Shown: positions 1-9,335, counted from the stretch's first letter. The stretch is 64,000 bases of DNA from JBAYIE01 sp965279165 (GCA_965279165.1 OZ257140.1:1922001-1986000), one strand, 5' to 3'. The notes: a model not told the origin generated them from the letters alone. Translations and numbers: made by a program.

Positions 1-1
1 T

Positions 2-2053
2 ACCCCTCATTTGAGATATAGCCATGCACAGCGGTCGATGTTAACCCAATATTTTGAAGAAGAAACAAGGGTAATGCAGGATTTAGGGAAAGCAGGAGCG
101 AATGTGTTTTCTTCCCAAGGAGATAGGAAAGTTTTGGTCTTAATGGTTCAATACCCTGATTTGCCTGCCACTATACCAATCGAAAATTTTCAAATGCTGA
201 TGAACCAGCCAAATAATGCGGGTACCGGAAGTTTCCGTGATTATTATTTACAGGCATCAAAGAATCGTTTGCGTTTAACAAGCGATATTTATGGTTGGTT
301 TACTGCCGATAGCGGCTACAAATATTATGGTAAAACCAGCAGTCCTTCTTATTCACAAGCTACCCGTAAATTATTGTTGGGTGCCATTAATGATGCAGAT
401 TCGGTTGTTGATTTTGCACAATACGACAGCGATAGCGATGGATATGTTGATGCGGTTATATTAATTCATTCAGGTCAAGGTGCCGAGGAGGCTAGTGCGC
501 CAAATGCCGGAAACTATATTCATTCCTTCCGTTCTACGTTATCCAGTACACAAACACCAACCAAGGATGGTAAAAAATTCAGTGCTTATTGCATGTTTCC
601 TGAGAAGTTATACAATGGGGGTAATTATACCATTGTTGGTATCGGGGTTATCGCACACGAATTTGGGCATATCATTGATTTGCCGGATTTGTATGCTACG
701 GGATACAGCAATGCAGGTGCCGGTAATTTTACCATCATGGCAGCCGGAACTTGGTTAAATAACCAGAAAACGCCCTGTATGATGGATGCTTTTTCGAGAG
801 CTGCCATGGGATGGGGAGAACCAACGGTGATTACGGAAATAGGAAATTATACAATTCCTTATTCGATAGTGGATAGTAATTTTGCTTTCCGAATCAATAC
901 CAAAATGGCCAACGAGTATTTCCTGCTCGAAAATCGCCAAAACAAAGGATTTGATAAATATGTTCCGGCTAAAGGGTTAGCTGTTTGGCATATTAACTCG
1001 AACAAAGCAGGTCGGTTATCGCAAACAGGTAACAATGTAAACAACGACACATCGGATTTGGGTGTGCATTTATTACAGGCTGATGGATTGCGAGAGCTGG
1101 AAAGAAATGTAAACAATGGAAACAATGGCGATTTATTCCCGGGAACATCCAACAAAAAGAACTTAACACCATTTACTACACCAAGCACCAACTTGCATAA
1201 GTCGTATGCTGCAACCAATATTTATATAACTAATATTACGATGAATCCGGATAGCTCTATTACTTTTCGTTTTAGTTCGCAACCGGCTGCTGCATTTGCA
1301 ACCGACCGCATTGCAGGATGTGTGCCTTTTTCGGTTGCCCTCACCAATAATTCAACCGCGGCAAGCGCATTTAAATGGAATTTTGGTAATGGCCAAATGG
1401 ATAGCACCACATTAAATCCAACCGCAAGTTTTACCCAACCGGGTTCGTATGCCATTAAGCTAAACGTATACGATTCGTTGGGTAATTTAAGCGATTCGAG
1501 TACTATGAATATCGAAGCATATCCAAGTCCTGAGGCTTCTTATAAAAATATTCAAAACGGAAATAAACTAACTTTAACCAATACTTCAACCGGTGCAGTT
1601 TCTGTACAATGGCAATATTATATTGGAGCTACTTCTTATTCCAGCTCATCCAATATTTTAACAGATTTAATTATTCCCGACACGGGCAAATTTGTGTATA
1701 AAATAATTGCATTCAATAATTATGGATGCGCGGATACCGCATATGGCGAAACACATGCTTTTGCTGTTGGATTGAAAGAAAACAACGAATCATTAGGTGC
1801 ACTGAATGCTTATCCAAATCCATTTTCCGAATCATTCCGAATTCAATTGCAATTAGCAAAAGCAACAGAAATACGTTTTGCTTGCATGGACATCTTAGGG
1901 AATGTAATTACAGAAACAGTATCCGAAAAATATGCAGCAGGTAACCAAACCATTTTATTTGAAAATGTTAAGCAACTGGGTGCGGGAATCTATTTCTTAA
2001 AGGTTTATACAGGTTCTGAATCTAAAACCATTCGATTAATAAAAACTGAATAA
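2..2053 (+). CDS. Secreted M6-type zinc metalloprotease with PKD domain and T9SS sorting signal (5'-partial)
   Basis: The reading frame is already open at the left edge, so the start codon and signal peptide lie outside the window; the TTG at 11 is only the first possible initiator inside it. The zinc site HEFGH is at nt 656-670, followed by DLPDLY and a Met-turn-like TIMAAGTW, as in M6/immune-inhibitor-A-like peptidases. A PKD fold (FKWNFGNGQ, then GSYAIKLNVYD) covers about nt 1290-1520. The last 85 residues (LNAYPNPFSESF to the C-terminus) are a type A T9SS sorting domain, so the enzyme is probably exported through the outer membrane and anchored or released at the surface. comF follows after 9 nt. 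Family confident; substrate unknown. Confidence 0.9.
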   Translation, partial: TPHLRYSHAQRSMLTQYFEEETRVMQDLGKAGANVFSSQGDRKVLVLMVQYPDLPATIPIENFQMLMNQPNNAGTGSFRDYYLQASKNRLRLTSDIYGWFTADSGYKYYGKTSSPSYSQATRKLLLGAINDADSVVDFAQYDSDSDGYVDAVILIHSGQGAEEASAPNAGNYIHSFRSTLSSTQTPTKDGKKFSAYCMFPEKLYNGGNYTIVGIGVIAHEFGHIIDLPDLYATGYSNAGAGNFTIMAAGTWLNNQKTPCMMDAFSRAAMGWGEPTVITEIGNYTIPYSIVDSNFAFRINTKMANEYFLLENRQNKGFDKYVPAKGLAVWHINSNKAGRLSQTGNNVNNDTSDLGVHLLQADGLRELERNVNNGNNGDLFPGTSNKKNLTPFTTPSTNLHKSYAATNIYITNITMNPDSSITFRFSSQPAAAFATDRIAGCVPFSVALTNNSTAASAFKWNFGNGQMDSTTLNPTASFTQPGSYAIKLNVYDSLGNLSDSSTMNIEAYPSPEASYKNIQNGNKLTLTNTSTGAVSVQWQYYIGATSYSSSSNILTDLIIPDTGKFVYKIIAFNNYGCADTAYGETHAFAVGLKENNESLGALNAYPNPFSESFRIQLQLAKATEIRFACMDILGNVITETVSEKYAAGNQTILFENVKQLGAGIYFLKVYTGSESKTIRLIKTE

Positions 2054-2062
2054 ACAAATTGT

Positions 2063-2731
2063 ATGTGGCGGGAACTACTCGGTTTACTTTACCCGCGTTT
2101 ATGTATAGGTTGTAATAGCCATTTACTGCAACAAGAAACGCACCTCTGTACATCGTGTTTGTACCAGTTGCCGCGTACCCATTTCCATTTGCAAAAGGAT
2201 AATCCTCTCGAAAAAACATTTTGGGGTAGAATACCAATAGAACAAGGATTTGCTTTCTTGTACTTTAAAAAAGCCGGTTTGGCCCAACGAATTTTGCATC
2301 AACTGAAGTACCGTGGTAATAAAGAACTTGCCGAGTATATTGGAAAAGTTTATGCCGGAGAGGTTGATACTTTTATTAAACCCGATGCCATTATTGCAGT
2401 CCCTCTGCATCCATCAAAAGAACGAAAACGTGGTTATAACCAAAGTGCATGGTTCGCAAAAGGGTTGACAGCAGTTTGGGAGATACCGGATTTGTCGAAA
2501 AATATTGTAAAAGTAACCGCTACAGCAACGCAAACAAAAAAATCGCGGTTTGAGCGTTGGCAAAACGTAAAGGAAGTTTTTGCGGTTAAAGATGCAGATG
2601 TATTTGCCAACAAACATATTTTAATTTGTGATGATGTAATTACAACCGGCGCCACCATTGAAGCATTGGTTAAGATATTACCCGAATCATGCAAAGTAAG
2701 TATTTGTGCCATTGCGGTCCCTGTTCGTTAA
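2063..2731 (+). CDS. comF: ComF family phosphoribosyltransferase-like protein
   Basis: 222 residues. The N-terminus has two CxxC pairs (C14/C17 and C29/C32), the zinc-ribbon of ComF proteins. The centre carries AVPLHPSKERKRGYNQS, and the PRPP-binding loop DDVITTGAT begins at residue 190. Members act in DNA uptake or recombination in competent bacteria, but many Bacteroidota carry the gene without known competence, so the role here is inferred. The ATG is 9 nt after the protease stop. It may be co-transcribed with the protease; a MATE exporter follows after 33 nt. Confidence 0.88.
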   Translation: MWRELLGLLYPRLCIGCNSHLLQQETHLCTSCLYQLPRTHFHLQKDNPLEKTFWGRIPIEQGFAFLYFKKAGLAQRILHQLKYRGNKELAEYIGKVYAGEVDTFIKPDAIIAVPLHPSKERKRGYNQSAWFAKGLTAVWEIPDLSKNIVKVTATATQTKKSRFERWQNVKEVFAVKDADVFANKHILICDDVITTGATIEALVKILPESCKVSICAIAVPVR

Positions 2732-2764
2732 CAACATTTCCTTACATTCGCATTCTTTTAAAAA

Positions 2765-4150
2765 ATGAAAAACTTTTTTTCTTTATACAAACCATATTTT
2801 AAACCCATATTGGTATTGAGCTATCCGATTATCATCGGTCAAATTGGTTTTGTACTGATGGGAGTTGCTGATATTATTATGATAGGTAGGCTTGACTCTA
2901 CAAATTTAGCAGCAGCCGGATTGGCAAATTCGGTTTTCTTTTTTGTAACTATATTAGGAATAGGAACACTTACTGCAGTTTCTCCTTTGGTTGCAAAGGC
3001 AAAAGGTGCCGGACATATAAATGAAACTGCCTTGTTGTTTCGGCAAGGACTATTGGCGTCCTTCTTGTTAAGTGTGGTTGTAAGTGCAGCGTTATATTTT
3101 TTTACCATAAACCTGCATTGGTTCGGACAAAGTGAAGATGTTACAGCCCTTACCATTCCCTACTTACATATTTTAAATGCCGGAACATTTTTTATGTTGT
3201 TTTTTATGGCTGCCAAACAATTCAGCGATGGATTGTCTTTTACCAAACCTTCTGCGGTTATTACGATAGGCGGATTGGTTTTGAATGTTTTATTATGTTG
3301 GGTTTGGATTTATGGTCACCTTGGTTTTAAAGCAATGGGATTAAATGGTGCCGGTTACGCTACAACCGTTACACGGATAATTATGGCGGTAATCATGCTG
3401 GTTTATATTTTATGGCATCCCATCTATAAACACTATTTACATGTGAAAGAGAAAGCAGGAAAAATGTTATTGTTAAAACAGATTTTCAAGGTTGGTTTGC
3501 CTTCTGGATTTCAATATTTTTTTGAGGTTGGCGCATTTGCTTCAGCAGCAATTATTATTGGTTGGTTTGGTACGAATCAATTGGCAGCACATCAAATTGC
3601 CATCAACCTGGCTTCTGTTACTTATATGATTGCAACCGGATTGTCGGTTGGAGGATCTATTTCGGTTGGAGATGCTTGGGGTAGGAAAAACAAAATTGAT
3701 ATGATGCGAGCCGGTAGGGCGGCATTGATAATGTCGGTGGTATTTATGTTTGTTACGGCAATATTATTTTCGATTTTTAATACCTTTTTGGTTTCTTTAT
3801 ATACAAAGGATTTGGCTGTTGCCGATATGGCTTCCAAGTTAATGTTGATAGCTGCTTTGTTTCAGTTAAGTGATGGTGTACAATGTGTAAGTCTAGGTAT
3901 TTTAAGGGGATTAGCCGATACCAAAGTGCCAACTATTTTAACCATTGTTGCATATTGGATAATTGGCTTACCGGTTGGTTACTGGTTAGCATATTCTTTA
4001 GACTTGGGATGCTATGGTATTTGGTTTGGATTATCCGTAGGTTTAACTTTCTCTGCTATTATGTTAACCATTAGGTTTATCAAAGAATCACGTTCATTTG
4101 ATTTTGTTACGGAAGAGAAGAAACATTTTGCCGGGTTAATTGCGGAGTAA
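2765..4150 (+). CDS. MATE family efflux transporter
   Basis: 461 residues, almost wholly hydrophobic, with about twelve membrane segments in two MatE repeats (roughly residues 15-175 and 240-405). The opening segment SYPIIIGQIGFVLMGVADIIM is typical of NorM/DinF-like MATE exporters, which expel cationic drugs or metabolites using Na+ or H+ gradients. The ATG at 2765 is preceded by TTACATTCG, one base away from the TAnnTTTG promoter box. The stop codon abuts the ATG of the next transporter with no spacer, so both are very likely on one transcript. Substrate cannot be told. Confidence 0.9.
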   Translation: MKNFFSLYKPYFKPILVLSYPIIIGQIGFVLMGVADIIMIGRLDSTNLAAAGLANSVFFFVTILGIGTLTAVSPLVAKAKGAGHINETALLFRQGLLASFLLSVVVSAALYFFTINLHWFGQSEDVTALTIPYLHILNAGTFFMLFFMAAKQFSDGLSFTKPSAVITIGGLVLNVLLCWVWIYGHLGFKAMGLNGAGYATTVTRIIMAVIMLVYILWHPIYKHYLHVKEKAGKMLLLKQIFKVGLPSGFQYFFEVGAFASAAIIIGWFGTNQLAAHQIAINLASVTYMIATGLSVGGSISVGDAWGRKNKIDMMRAGRAALIMSVVFMFVTAILFSIFNTFLVSLYTKDLAVADMASKLMLIAALFQLSDGVQCVSLGILRGLADTKVPTILTIVAYWIIGLPVGYWLAYSLDLGCYGIWFGLSVGLTFSAIMLTIRFIKESRSFDFVTEEKKHFAGLIAE

Positions 4151-5047
4151 ATGAAAACAAGTTTAAAAGTTCATATCGCTTTATTTATTGTTACCTTAAT
4201 ATATGGCGCAACTTTTAGTATTGCCAAAGAGGTAATGCCACTGTTTGTGAAACCATCCGCATTTATCCTCATGCGTATTATCGTAGCTACTGTATGTATT
4301 TATATATTTCACTCGGTTGCTATAAAACAAAAGATTACCGATTGGAAAGACATAAAAAAATTGTTTATAAGCGCCATGTTTGGTGTGGCTTTTAACATGT
4401 TGCTTTTTTTTAAGGGATTGGCAATTACCACTCCAATTAATGGGGCTGTTTTAATGATGAATACACCATTGTTTGTGGTAGTTTTTGCTGCGATTTTATT
4501 AAAGGAAAAAATTACTATACAAAAGGTGTTGGGAATTTTAGTAGCAGCTACAGGTGCAATTATGTTGATGGGTGGCAGTAAATTTACTTTTGATAGCAGC
4601 AAGGTTTGGGGCGATATCATGATTACGGTGAACGCCATCATCTATGCATTTTATTTGGTATACGCCAAATCGTTAATGCATAAATACCACCCCTTAACCG
4701 TAACCTTGTGGTCTTTCTTTTTTGGATTTTTTCTGGTTTTACCTTTTGCAGCCGGCGAATTTATCGAAATACAATGGCATACTTTTACTCCTATGGTTTG
4801 GGGAAGTATCGCTTTTGTTACTTTTGGTTGTACCTTTTTAACGTATGTATTAAATGCCTATGCATTAAAAAATGCAAGTTCTTCGTTGGTTGGATCGTAT
4901 ATTTATTTGCAACCTGTTTTGGCTGTTACAATAGCATTGTTATTGGGAAAGGATCAGCTTACATCAGAAAAGTTATTGCATATTGCCATTATCTTTGGAG
5001 GTATATTCCTGGCTAACTGGAAACCAGGATATAAATCTGGTGTTTAA
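4151..5047 (+). CDS. EamA/DMT family transporter
   Basis: 298 residues with about ten membrane helices in two EamA repeats (about residues 8-140 and 150-292), the normal size for the drug/metabolite transporter superfamily. Typical signs are the conserved MNTPLFVVVFAAILLKEK in repeat 1 and the IYLQPVLAVTIALLLGK in repeat 2. The start codon directly follows the MATE stop at 4150. Members export amino acids, purines or small metabolites; the substrate is not predictable. A second, different member is at 61909-62784. Confidence 0.88.
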   Translation: MKTSLKVHIALFIVTLIYGATFSIAKEVMPLFVKPSAFILMRIIVATVCIYIFHSVAIKQKITDWKDIKKLFISAMFGVAFNMLLFFKGLAITTPINGAVLMMNTPLFVVVFAAILLKEKITIQKVLGILVAATGAIMLMGGSKFTFDSSKVWGDIMITVNAIIYAFYLVYAKSLMHKYHPLTVTLWSFFFGFFLVLPFAAGEFIEIQWHTFTPMVWGSIAFVTFGCTFLTYVLNAYALKNASSSLVGSYIYLQPVLAVTIALLLGKDQLTSEKLLHIAIIFGGIFLANWKPGYKSGV

Positions 5048-5116
5048 TAGTTATTAATCGAATAAGATTTAATCGCCCTATGTGGTTTCAAAAGAAATAA
5101 AATGGCAATACAACCC

Positions 5117-5124
5117 TATATTTG
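5117..5124 (+). promoter_or_regulatory. -7 box of the yicC promoter (TATATTTG)
   Basis: TATATTTG matches the Bacteroidota sigma-ABfr -7 consensus TAnnTTTG and ends 15 nt before the yicC ATG. No good TTTG -33 element is present at the expected distance, so this is a partial match. Confidence 0.55.
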
Positions 5125-5139
5125 TCGAAATAATTAACC

Positions 5140-6009
5140 ATGTTAAGATCAATGACCGGCTACGGACAAGCCGAAACCGATACGGAAAAGTATACCATCA
5201 AAGCAGAATTTAAAGCACTTAACAACAAGTTTCTTGAAATTAATTTACGTATGCCAAAGGTTTGGCAGAGCAAGGATCTCGAAGTACGAAAAGAATTGAA
5301 TAAGTTGGTAGAAAGAGGAAGTTGTCAGGTAAATATCAACGTAACCTTTAAAAGAGCTGAAGATAAAGTGATGCCGATTAACAAAGATGTTGCCCATTAT
5401 TATTTGCAAGAGTTAACCGATGTGGTAAGTAAGTTTAATTTGGATGCATCGGCAATTGCTAATAATTTATTGAGTTTACCTAATTTGTTTCAACCCAACG
5501 AAGACGAGGACAACGAAGAAGACGCAAAAAATATAATGCATGTGTTGAATTTAGCATTTGTTGAATTCGAAAAATTCAGAATAAAGGAAGGAGAAATGCT
5601 ATCGGAAGAATTAAGTCGTATGACACAATCCATTATGCATGTGTTGAAGGAAATAGAAAGTATTGAACCGGAAAGAATGGATGCTATACGAAATAGAATC
5701 GAACAGGATTTAAGTCAACTGAAGGAAAATAATATAGATAAAAACCGCTTCGAACAAGAGTTGATTTTTTATATGGAGAAGCTTGATATAACGGAGGAAA
5801 AAACGCGTTTAATGCAACACTGTACTTATTTTTTAGAAACCATGAAAGTAAAATCTTCCGGTAAAAAGCTTGGTTTTATTGCACAAGAAATGGGTCGAGA
5901 AATTAATACCATCGGTTCAAAAGCAAATAATTTTAAAATGCAACAAAGGGTTGTAGAAATGAAAGATGAATTGGAGAAAATTAAAGAGCAGATTAATAAT
6001 ATTGTATAG
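5140..6009 (+). CDS. yicC: YicC/YloC family endoribonuclease
   Basis: 289 residues, the usual family length. The N-terminal signature MLRSMTGYGQAE and the C-terminal signature KLGFIAQEMGREINTIGSKA (DUF1732 part) are both intact. YicC-type proteins are RNases; in E. coli YicC affects small-RNA decay. In many bacteria yicC is adjacent to gmk. Here the neighbour relation is broken by about 1.1 kb of repeats and a four-helix-bundle gene. The stop codon is followed at once by repeat-like sequence. Confidence 0.92.
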   Translation: MLRSMTGYGQAETDTEKYTIKAEFKALNNKFLEINLRMPKVWQSKDLEVRKELNKLVERGSCQVNINVTFKRAEDKVMPINKDVAHYYLQELTDVVSKFNLDASAIANNLLSLPNLFQPNEDEDNEEDAKNIMHVLNLAFVEFEKFRIKEGEMLSEELSRMTQSIMHVLKEIESIEPERMDAIRNRIEQDLSQLKENNIDKNRFEQELIFYMEKLDITEEKTRLMQHCTYFLETMKVKSSGKKLGFIAQEMGREINTIGSKANNFKMQQRVVEMKDELEKIKEQINNIV

Positions 6010-6394
6010 AGAGGATTAAAGATTGAGGATGATGTGAGGGGGAATTACGGATTACGAATTGAGGACGACGTGAGGAGGAATTACGGATTACGAATTACGA
6101 ATTGAGGACGACATGAGGAGGAATTACGGATTACGGATTACGGATTGAGGACGACGCGAGGATGAATTACGGATTACGGATTACGGATTGAGGAGGAATT
6201 ACGGATTACGGATTACGGATTGAGGACGACGCGAGAAGTTATTGCGAATTACAGATTGGATAGATTGAAAAGGGTCATATATGAATATGGGTGTATGCAT
6301 TTTCTATGGATTATTGACTGAAAAATTTTATGTATGATTGTTTTTTTTGTACTTAATTAAAAAAAGGATATCTTACATTCTTTATTAACAGCTT
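6010..6394 (+). repeat. Tandem array of ~43-nt units built on a 7-nt ATTACGG period
   Basis: Units start at 6025, 6061, 6104, 6147, 6190 and 6222, with lengths 36, 43, 43, 43, 32 and a decayed last copy to about 6257. Each has a head like GAGGACGACGCGAGGATG and a tail made of ATTACGG or ATTACGA heptads ending in ATT. The array starts 15 nt after the yicC stop. The remainder, 6258-6394, is AT-rich and holds the upstream region of the next gene. No coding sequence was seen in the array. Confidence 0.9.
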
Positions 6395-6760
6395 ATGAAA
6401 ACAATAGATGAATGGATAGTCTATACTAGAAATTTAGCAATTCAGGTGATGGAATTAACTGATGCGATTCCCTTCAAAACCAATAATAACGAAGTAGTCA
6501 AGCAAATTACTAGATCTGCAAACTCGGTTGCTGCGAATTTTCGAGCTACAAAAAGAGCGAAATCAACAGCTGATTTTATATATAAGTACAAAATTGTTGA
6601 AGAAGAAGCAGATGAAACCATTCATTTTTTGGAGATTCTTAAAACTCGTCGTCCCGAATTGGTAAATGAAATAAACGCATTAATGAAAGAGTATGAACAG
6701 TTTCTAGGAATTGTAGTGAATTCGATAAAATCTATAAGGTTGAAGAATAGAAAAATGTAG
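6395..6760 (+). CDS. Four-helix-bundle protein (S23/IVP family, Avd-like)
   Basis: 121 residues, all predicted helical. The family marks are QITRSANSVAANFRA (residues about 46-60) and KIVEEEADETIHFLEIL. This is the TIGR02436/PF05635 group. Its members include the proteins encoded inside 23S rRNA intervening sequences and the Avd accessory protein of diversity-generating retroelements, where a pentameric barrel binds nucleic acid. No reverse transcriptase or variable repeat is in the window, so a DGR role is not supported. The gene sits between yicC and gmk with iterated repeats on both sides, partly inverted, which resembles the ORF-inside-a-hairpin layout of rRNA intervening sequences. Molecular function is unknown. 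Confidence 0.85.
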   Translation: MKTIDEWIVYTRNLAIQVMELTDAIPFKTNNNEVVKQITRSANSVAANFRATKRAKSTADFIYKYKIVEEEADETIHFLEILKTRRPELVNEINALMKEYEQFLGIVVNSIKSIRLKNRKM

Positions 6761-6779
6761 GTTGAAAGTAGAAAAATGT
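6737..6779 (+). repeat. ~21-nt tandem duplication across the stop codon of the four-helix-bundle gene
   Basis: AGGTTGAAGAATAGAAAAAT... (6737-6758) is repeated with one indel at 6759-6779. The stop codon TAG at 6758-6760 lies on the junction, so the repeat covers both the last codons and the first non-coding bases. Confidence 0.8.
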
Positions 6780-7096
6780 TTGATTTGGATTGGAGGTGTT
6801 GTTTAAGAGGAATTACGAATTAAGGATTACGGATTAGGACGTCGCGCGCGAGGATTGTAAATGATGGATTAACATACGCTACAAGCTTTTTCCACATAAT
6901 CAGAAACTTAACGCACAACCCCAAACCACAACTCAACCCGTAGTAATACCAACCCACTACCCAATCCGTAATTCGTAATCCGTAATTCGTAATCCGTAAT
7001 AGTAGTAATCAACAACAATCCATAATATTATCAACCTACTACCAAATTTGTAATTCACCTGCCATAACCCGTAATTCGTAACTTGTTAATCAACTC
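6761..7096. repeat. Repeat-rich gap with forward and inverted ATTACGG words
   Basis: At 6806-6853 there is one forward copy of the unit found upstream (AGGAATTACGAATTAAGG, then GGACGTCGCGCGCGAGG). At 6962-7000 the words are in the opposite orientation (AATCCGTAATTCGTAATCCG and so on), and a short inverted piece is at 7069-7081. The stretch 6981-7000 is the exact reverse complement of 6080-6099, 20 of 20 bases. No coding sequence was seen. Confidence 0.85.
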
Positions 7097-7678
7097 ATGC
7101 TCGAATCCAACCAACTAAGCGGCAAAGCCATAATTTTCTGTGCTCCTTCAGGATCCGGTAAAACCACTATAGTAAAGCATTTGCTTTCAGTTGATAACCG
7201 ACTTGCTTTTTCGGTTAGCGCCTGTACACGCAAGCAAAGAGCAAATGAAGTGCATGGAAGAGATTACTATTTTCTTTCTAAAGAAGAGTTTCATCAAAAA
7301 ATTGAAAACAATGAATTTTTAGAATTTGAAGAGGTTTATGGAGGTAATTTTTATGGAACATTAAAATCAGAAATAGAACGTATTTGGGCTGCAGGAAAGT
7401 CAGTTATATTTGATGTGGATGTTGTTGGTGGAATCCAAATTCGCAAATACTTTGGTGATAAAGCCCTTGCTGTTTTTGTTAAACCTCCTTCGGTAGAAGT
7501 ATTGGAATCACGTTTGCGTTACCGTTCAACAGAAACCGAAGAAACGCTGAAAATGCGCGTTGATAAGGCGATTCATGAACTGGAGTATGAAAAGGAATTT
7601 GAAGTAGTATTAGAAAATATTGAATTGTCAATTGCACTGAAAGAAGCAGAAGAACTGGTTAATAATTTTTTAAAATGA
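7097..7678 (+). CDS. gmk: Guanylate kinase
   Basis: 193 residues, normal length. The P-loop APSGSGKTT is at residues 16-24, followed by VSACTRKQRANEVHGRDYYF, the GMP-binding region, and DVDVVGGIQIRK, the equivalent of the DIDvqGa motif. It phosphorylates GMP to GDP in the cytoplasm. The ATG at 7097 is the first in frame and gives the expected N-terminus. It overlaps nadD by 4 nt (ATGA), so the two are translationally coupled. Confidence 0.96.
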   Translation: MLESNQLSGKAIIFCAPSGSGKTTIVKHLLSVDNRLAFSVSACTRKQRANEVHGRDYYFLSKEEFHQKIENNEFLEFEEVYGGNFYGTLKSEIERIWAAGKSVIFDVDVVGGIQIRKYFGDKALAVFVKPPSVEVLESRLRYRSTETEETLKMRVDKAIHELEYEKEFEVVLENIELSIALKEAEELVNNFLK

Positions 7679-8253
7679 AGGTAGGATTGTTTTTTGGCTC
7701 TTTTAATCCGATTCATACCGGACATTTATTAATTGCCAATTACTTTATTGAATTTGCAGGATTGGATAAAGTATGGTTTGTAGTATCTCCTCAAAACCCA
7801 TTTAAAACTATTGATGTTTTGTTGGATGAAAATGTTCGATTAGAAATGATACAACTTGCAATTGGACATGATGATCGTTTTGTAGCAAGTGATATTGAGT
7901 TTAATCTACCTCGTCCGTCGTTTACCGTATCAACACTCAATTATTTGCGCAACACTTTTCCGGAAGACACATTCTATCCAATTATCGGAGGGGATAATTT
8001 GCAATCTTTTCATCTCTGGAAGGATTATATGGAGATACTTGAAAAGCATAAGGTTTATGTTTATCGACGAGCCGGTTACCATGAAAATCCAATTCTAGCA
8101 AATCACGAACGCATAAGAATTTTTGAAGTTCCATTATTGAATATCTCTTCCACATACATCAGAGAAATGATCCAAGCCGGTAAATCAATCAAATACTTGG
8201 TTCCCGAAGAAGTTGAGAAATTTATTATCCGAGGCAATTTGTATCAGCAATAG
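7675..8253 (+). CDS. nadD: Nicotinate-nucleotide adenylyltransferase
   Basis: 192 residues. The nucleotidyltransferase motif GSFNPIHTGH is near residue 8, with the (H/T)xGH signature intact, and the ISSTYIRE motif lies near the C-terminus. It adenylates nicotinate mononucleotide to deamido-NAD. It starts inside the gmk stop (ATGA). It converges on the transglycosylase gene; the 89-nt gap holds a 15-nt palindrome (AGTAGAA-A-TTCTACT, 8283-8297) without a clear T-run. Confidence 0.95.
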   Translation: MKVGLFFGSFNPIHTGHLLIANYFIEFAGLDKVWFVVSPQNPFKTIDVLLDENVRLEMIQLAIGHDDRFVASDIEFNLPRPSFTVSTLNYLRNTFPEDTFYPIIGGDNLQSFHLWKDYMEILEKHKVYVYRRAGYHENPILANHERIRIFEVPLLNISSTYIREMIQAGKSIKYLVPEEVEKFIIRGNLYQQ

Positions 8254-8342
8254 GTTTGGAAATAGATTGAACCGGATTAATCAGTAGAAATTCTACTTCA
8301 ACACAATACCCATCCATACCTTAGACTTCGTAATCCAAATAG

Positions 8343-9335
8343 TTATTTGTCCGATACAGTATACCTGGTATCCTCCAATGAAATGGAATCGTTGCTAAAC
8401 TTAGTAACGTATGGCATACTTGCTAGGTGTGATTTGGGAATTTCTAAAACATAGTTATTTCCGCTAACCGTAACCTGGTTTTTACGCAACCATGGGTTAT
8501 GTAGTTTGATAGTTTTGTAGGTAATGCCATTATCATTTGCGTAGGCAGCCAAATTAAAAATGGATTGGTTGATACGGATATGATAATAATTTTCGGGTTG
8601 ATAGAGCTGTTCAAATGGAACCATAAAGCCGTAATCATTCGGATTTTCTAGTATGCTCTTTATAGCCAGAATGCGGAATACATAGCGCGCTGTTTCGGTA
8701 TTTAAATACAAGTCAGTAAAGTTGTTTACCTTTTGAATTTGTAATTGTTTTTTAACGCCTTCGATACCCATATTATAGGCAGCTGCTACCAATGCCCAGT
8801 TATTAAATTCTGCATAAGCATCTTTAAAATAGGCGCATGCAGCCAAGGTTGATTTAGTTAAGTGATAGCGTTCATCAACTTCTTCATTAATCGTTAAACC
8901 GTATCGTTTCGCTGTAGGTTCAATAAATTGCCAGTATCCTGCAGCATTAGAAGGCGATACAACATAATATTGCAATCCACTTTCGGCAACTGCCAGGTAT
9001 TTGAAATCATCCGGAATACCATTCTCTTTTAATATTTTTTCGATTACCGGAAAGTATTTATGTGCCCGTTTAATAAAAAGCAATGTTTGAGATTGCCAGT
9101 AAATATTGGTGAGTATTTCTTTGTCGTAACGCTCCTTTAAATCCGTTTCGTTTAATTGGATAATTTCACCTGCAAATTTTATTTTATCCGGTGTATTTAA
9201 GCTATGTACTTTGTAATTTTCTTTAAACGACTGCAAATTCTTTTCATCTTCTGTAAAGGTACCGGCTAACAATAAAAGAAATATAGCGCCTGATCCCAAT
9301 AGGAAAAACCATTTTAAATGTAACTTACCGCTCAT
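8343..9335 (-). CDS. Membrane-anchored lytic transglycosylase (SLT domain)
   Basis: 330 residues. A hydrophobic segment at residues 9-25 anchors or exports it. The SLT fold starts near residue 100, with the catalytic Glu in LAVAESGLQ and the family motif SNAAGYWQFIEPTAKRYG, then AAAYNMG. It cleaves peptidoglycan strands to 1,6-anhydro-muropeptides in the periplasm. It resembles MltD-like enzymes, but I see no LysM repeat in the C-terminal 80 residues. It is a single gene, divergent from the SRPBCC-GyrI gene with 61 nt between the starts. Confidence 0.9.
   Translation of the reverse strand: MSGKLHLKWFFLLGSGAIFLLLLAGTFTEDEKNLQSFKENYKVHSLNTPDKIKFAGEIIQLNETDLKERYDKEILTNIYWQSQTLLFIKRAHKYFPVIEKILKENGIPDDFKYLAVAESGLQYYVVSPSNAAGYWQFIEPTAKRYGLTINEEVDERYHLTKSTLAACAYFKDAYAEFNNWALVAAAYNMGIEGVKKQLQIQKVNNFTDLYLNTETARYVFRILAIKSILENPNDYGFMVPFEQLYQPENYYHIRINQSIFNLAAYANDNGITYKTIKLHNPWLRKNQVTVSGNNYVLEIPKSHLASMPYVTKFSNDSISLEDTRYTVSDK

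Noticed and set aside
6025..6257. CRISPR array
   Set aside because: Units are contiguous without unique spacers, have inner 7-nt periodicity, and no cas gene is near.
6395..6760. Diversity-generating retroelement (Avd)
   Set aside because: No reverse transcriptase, template repeat or variable repeat was found in the window.
8283..8297. Terminator between nadD and the transglycosylase
   Set aside because: The palindrome AGTAGAA-A-TTCTACT has no usable loop and no clear T-run on either side.
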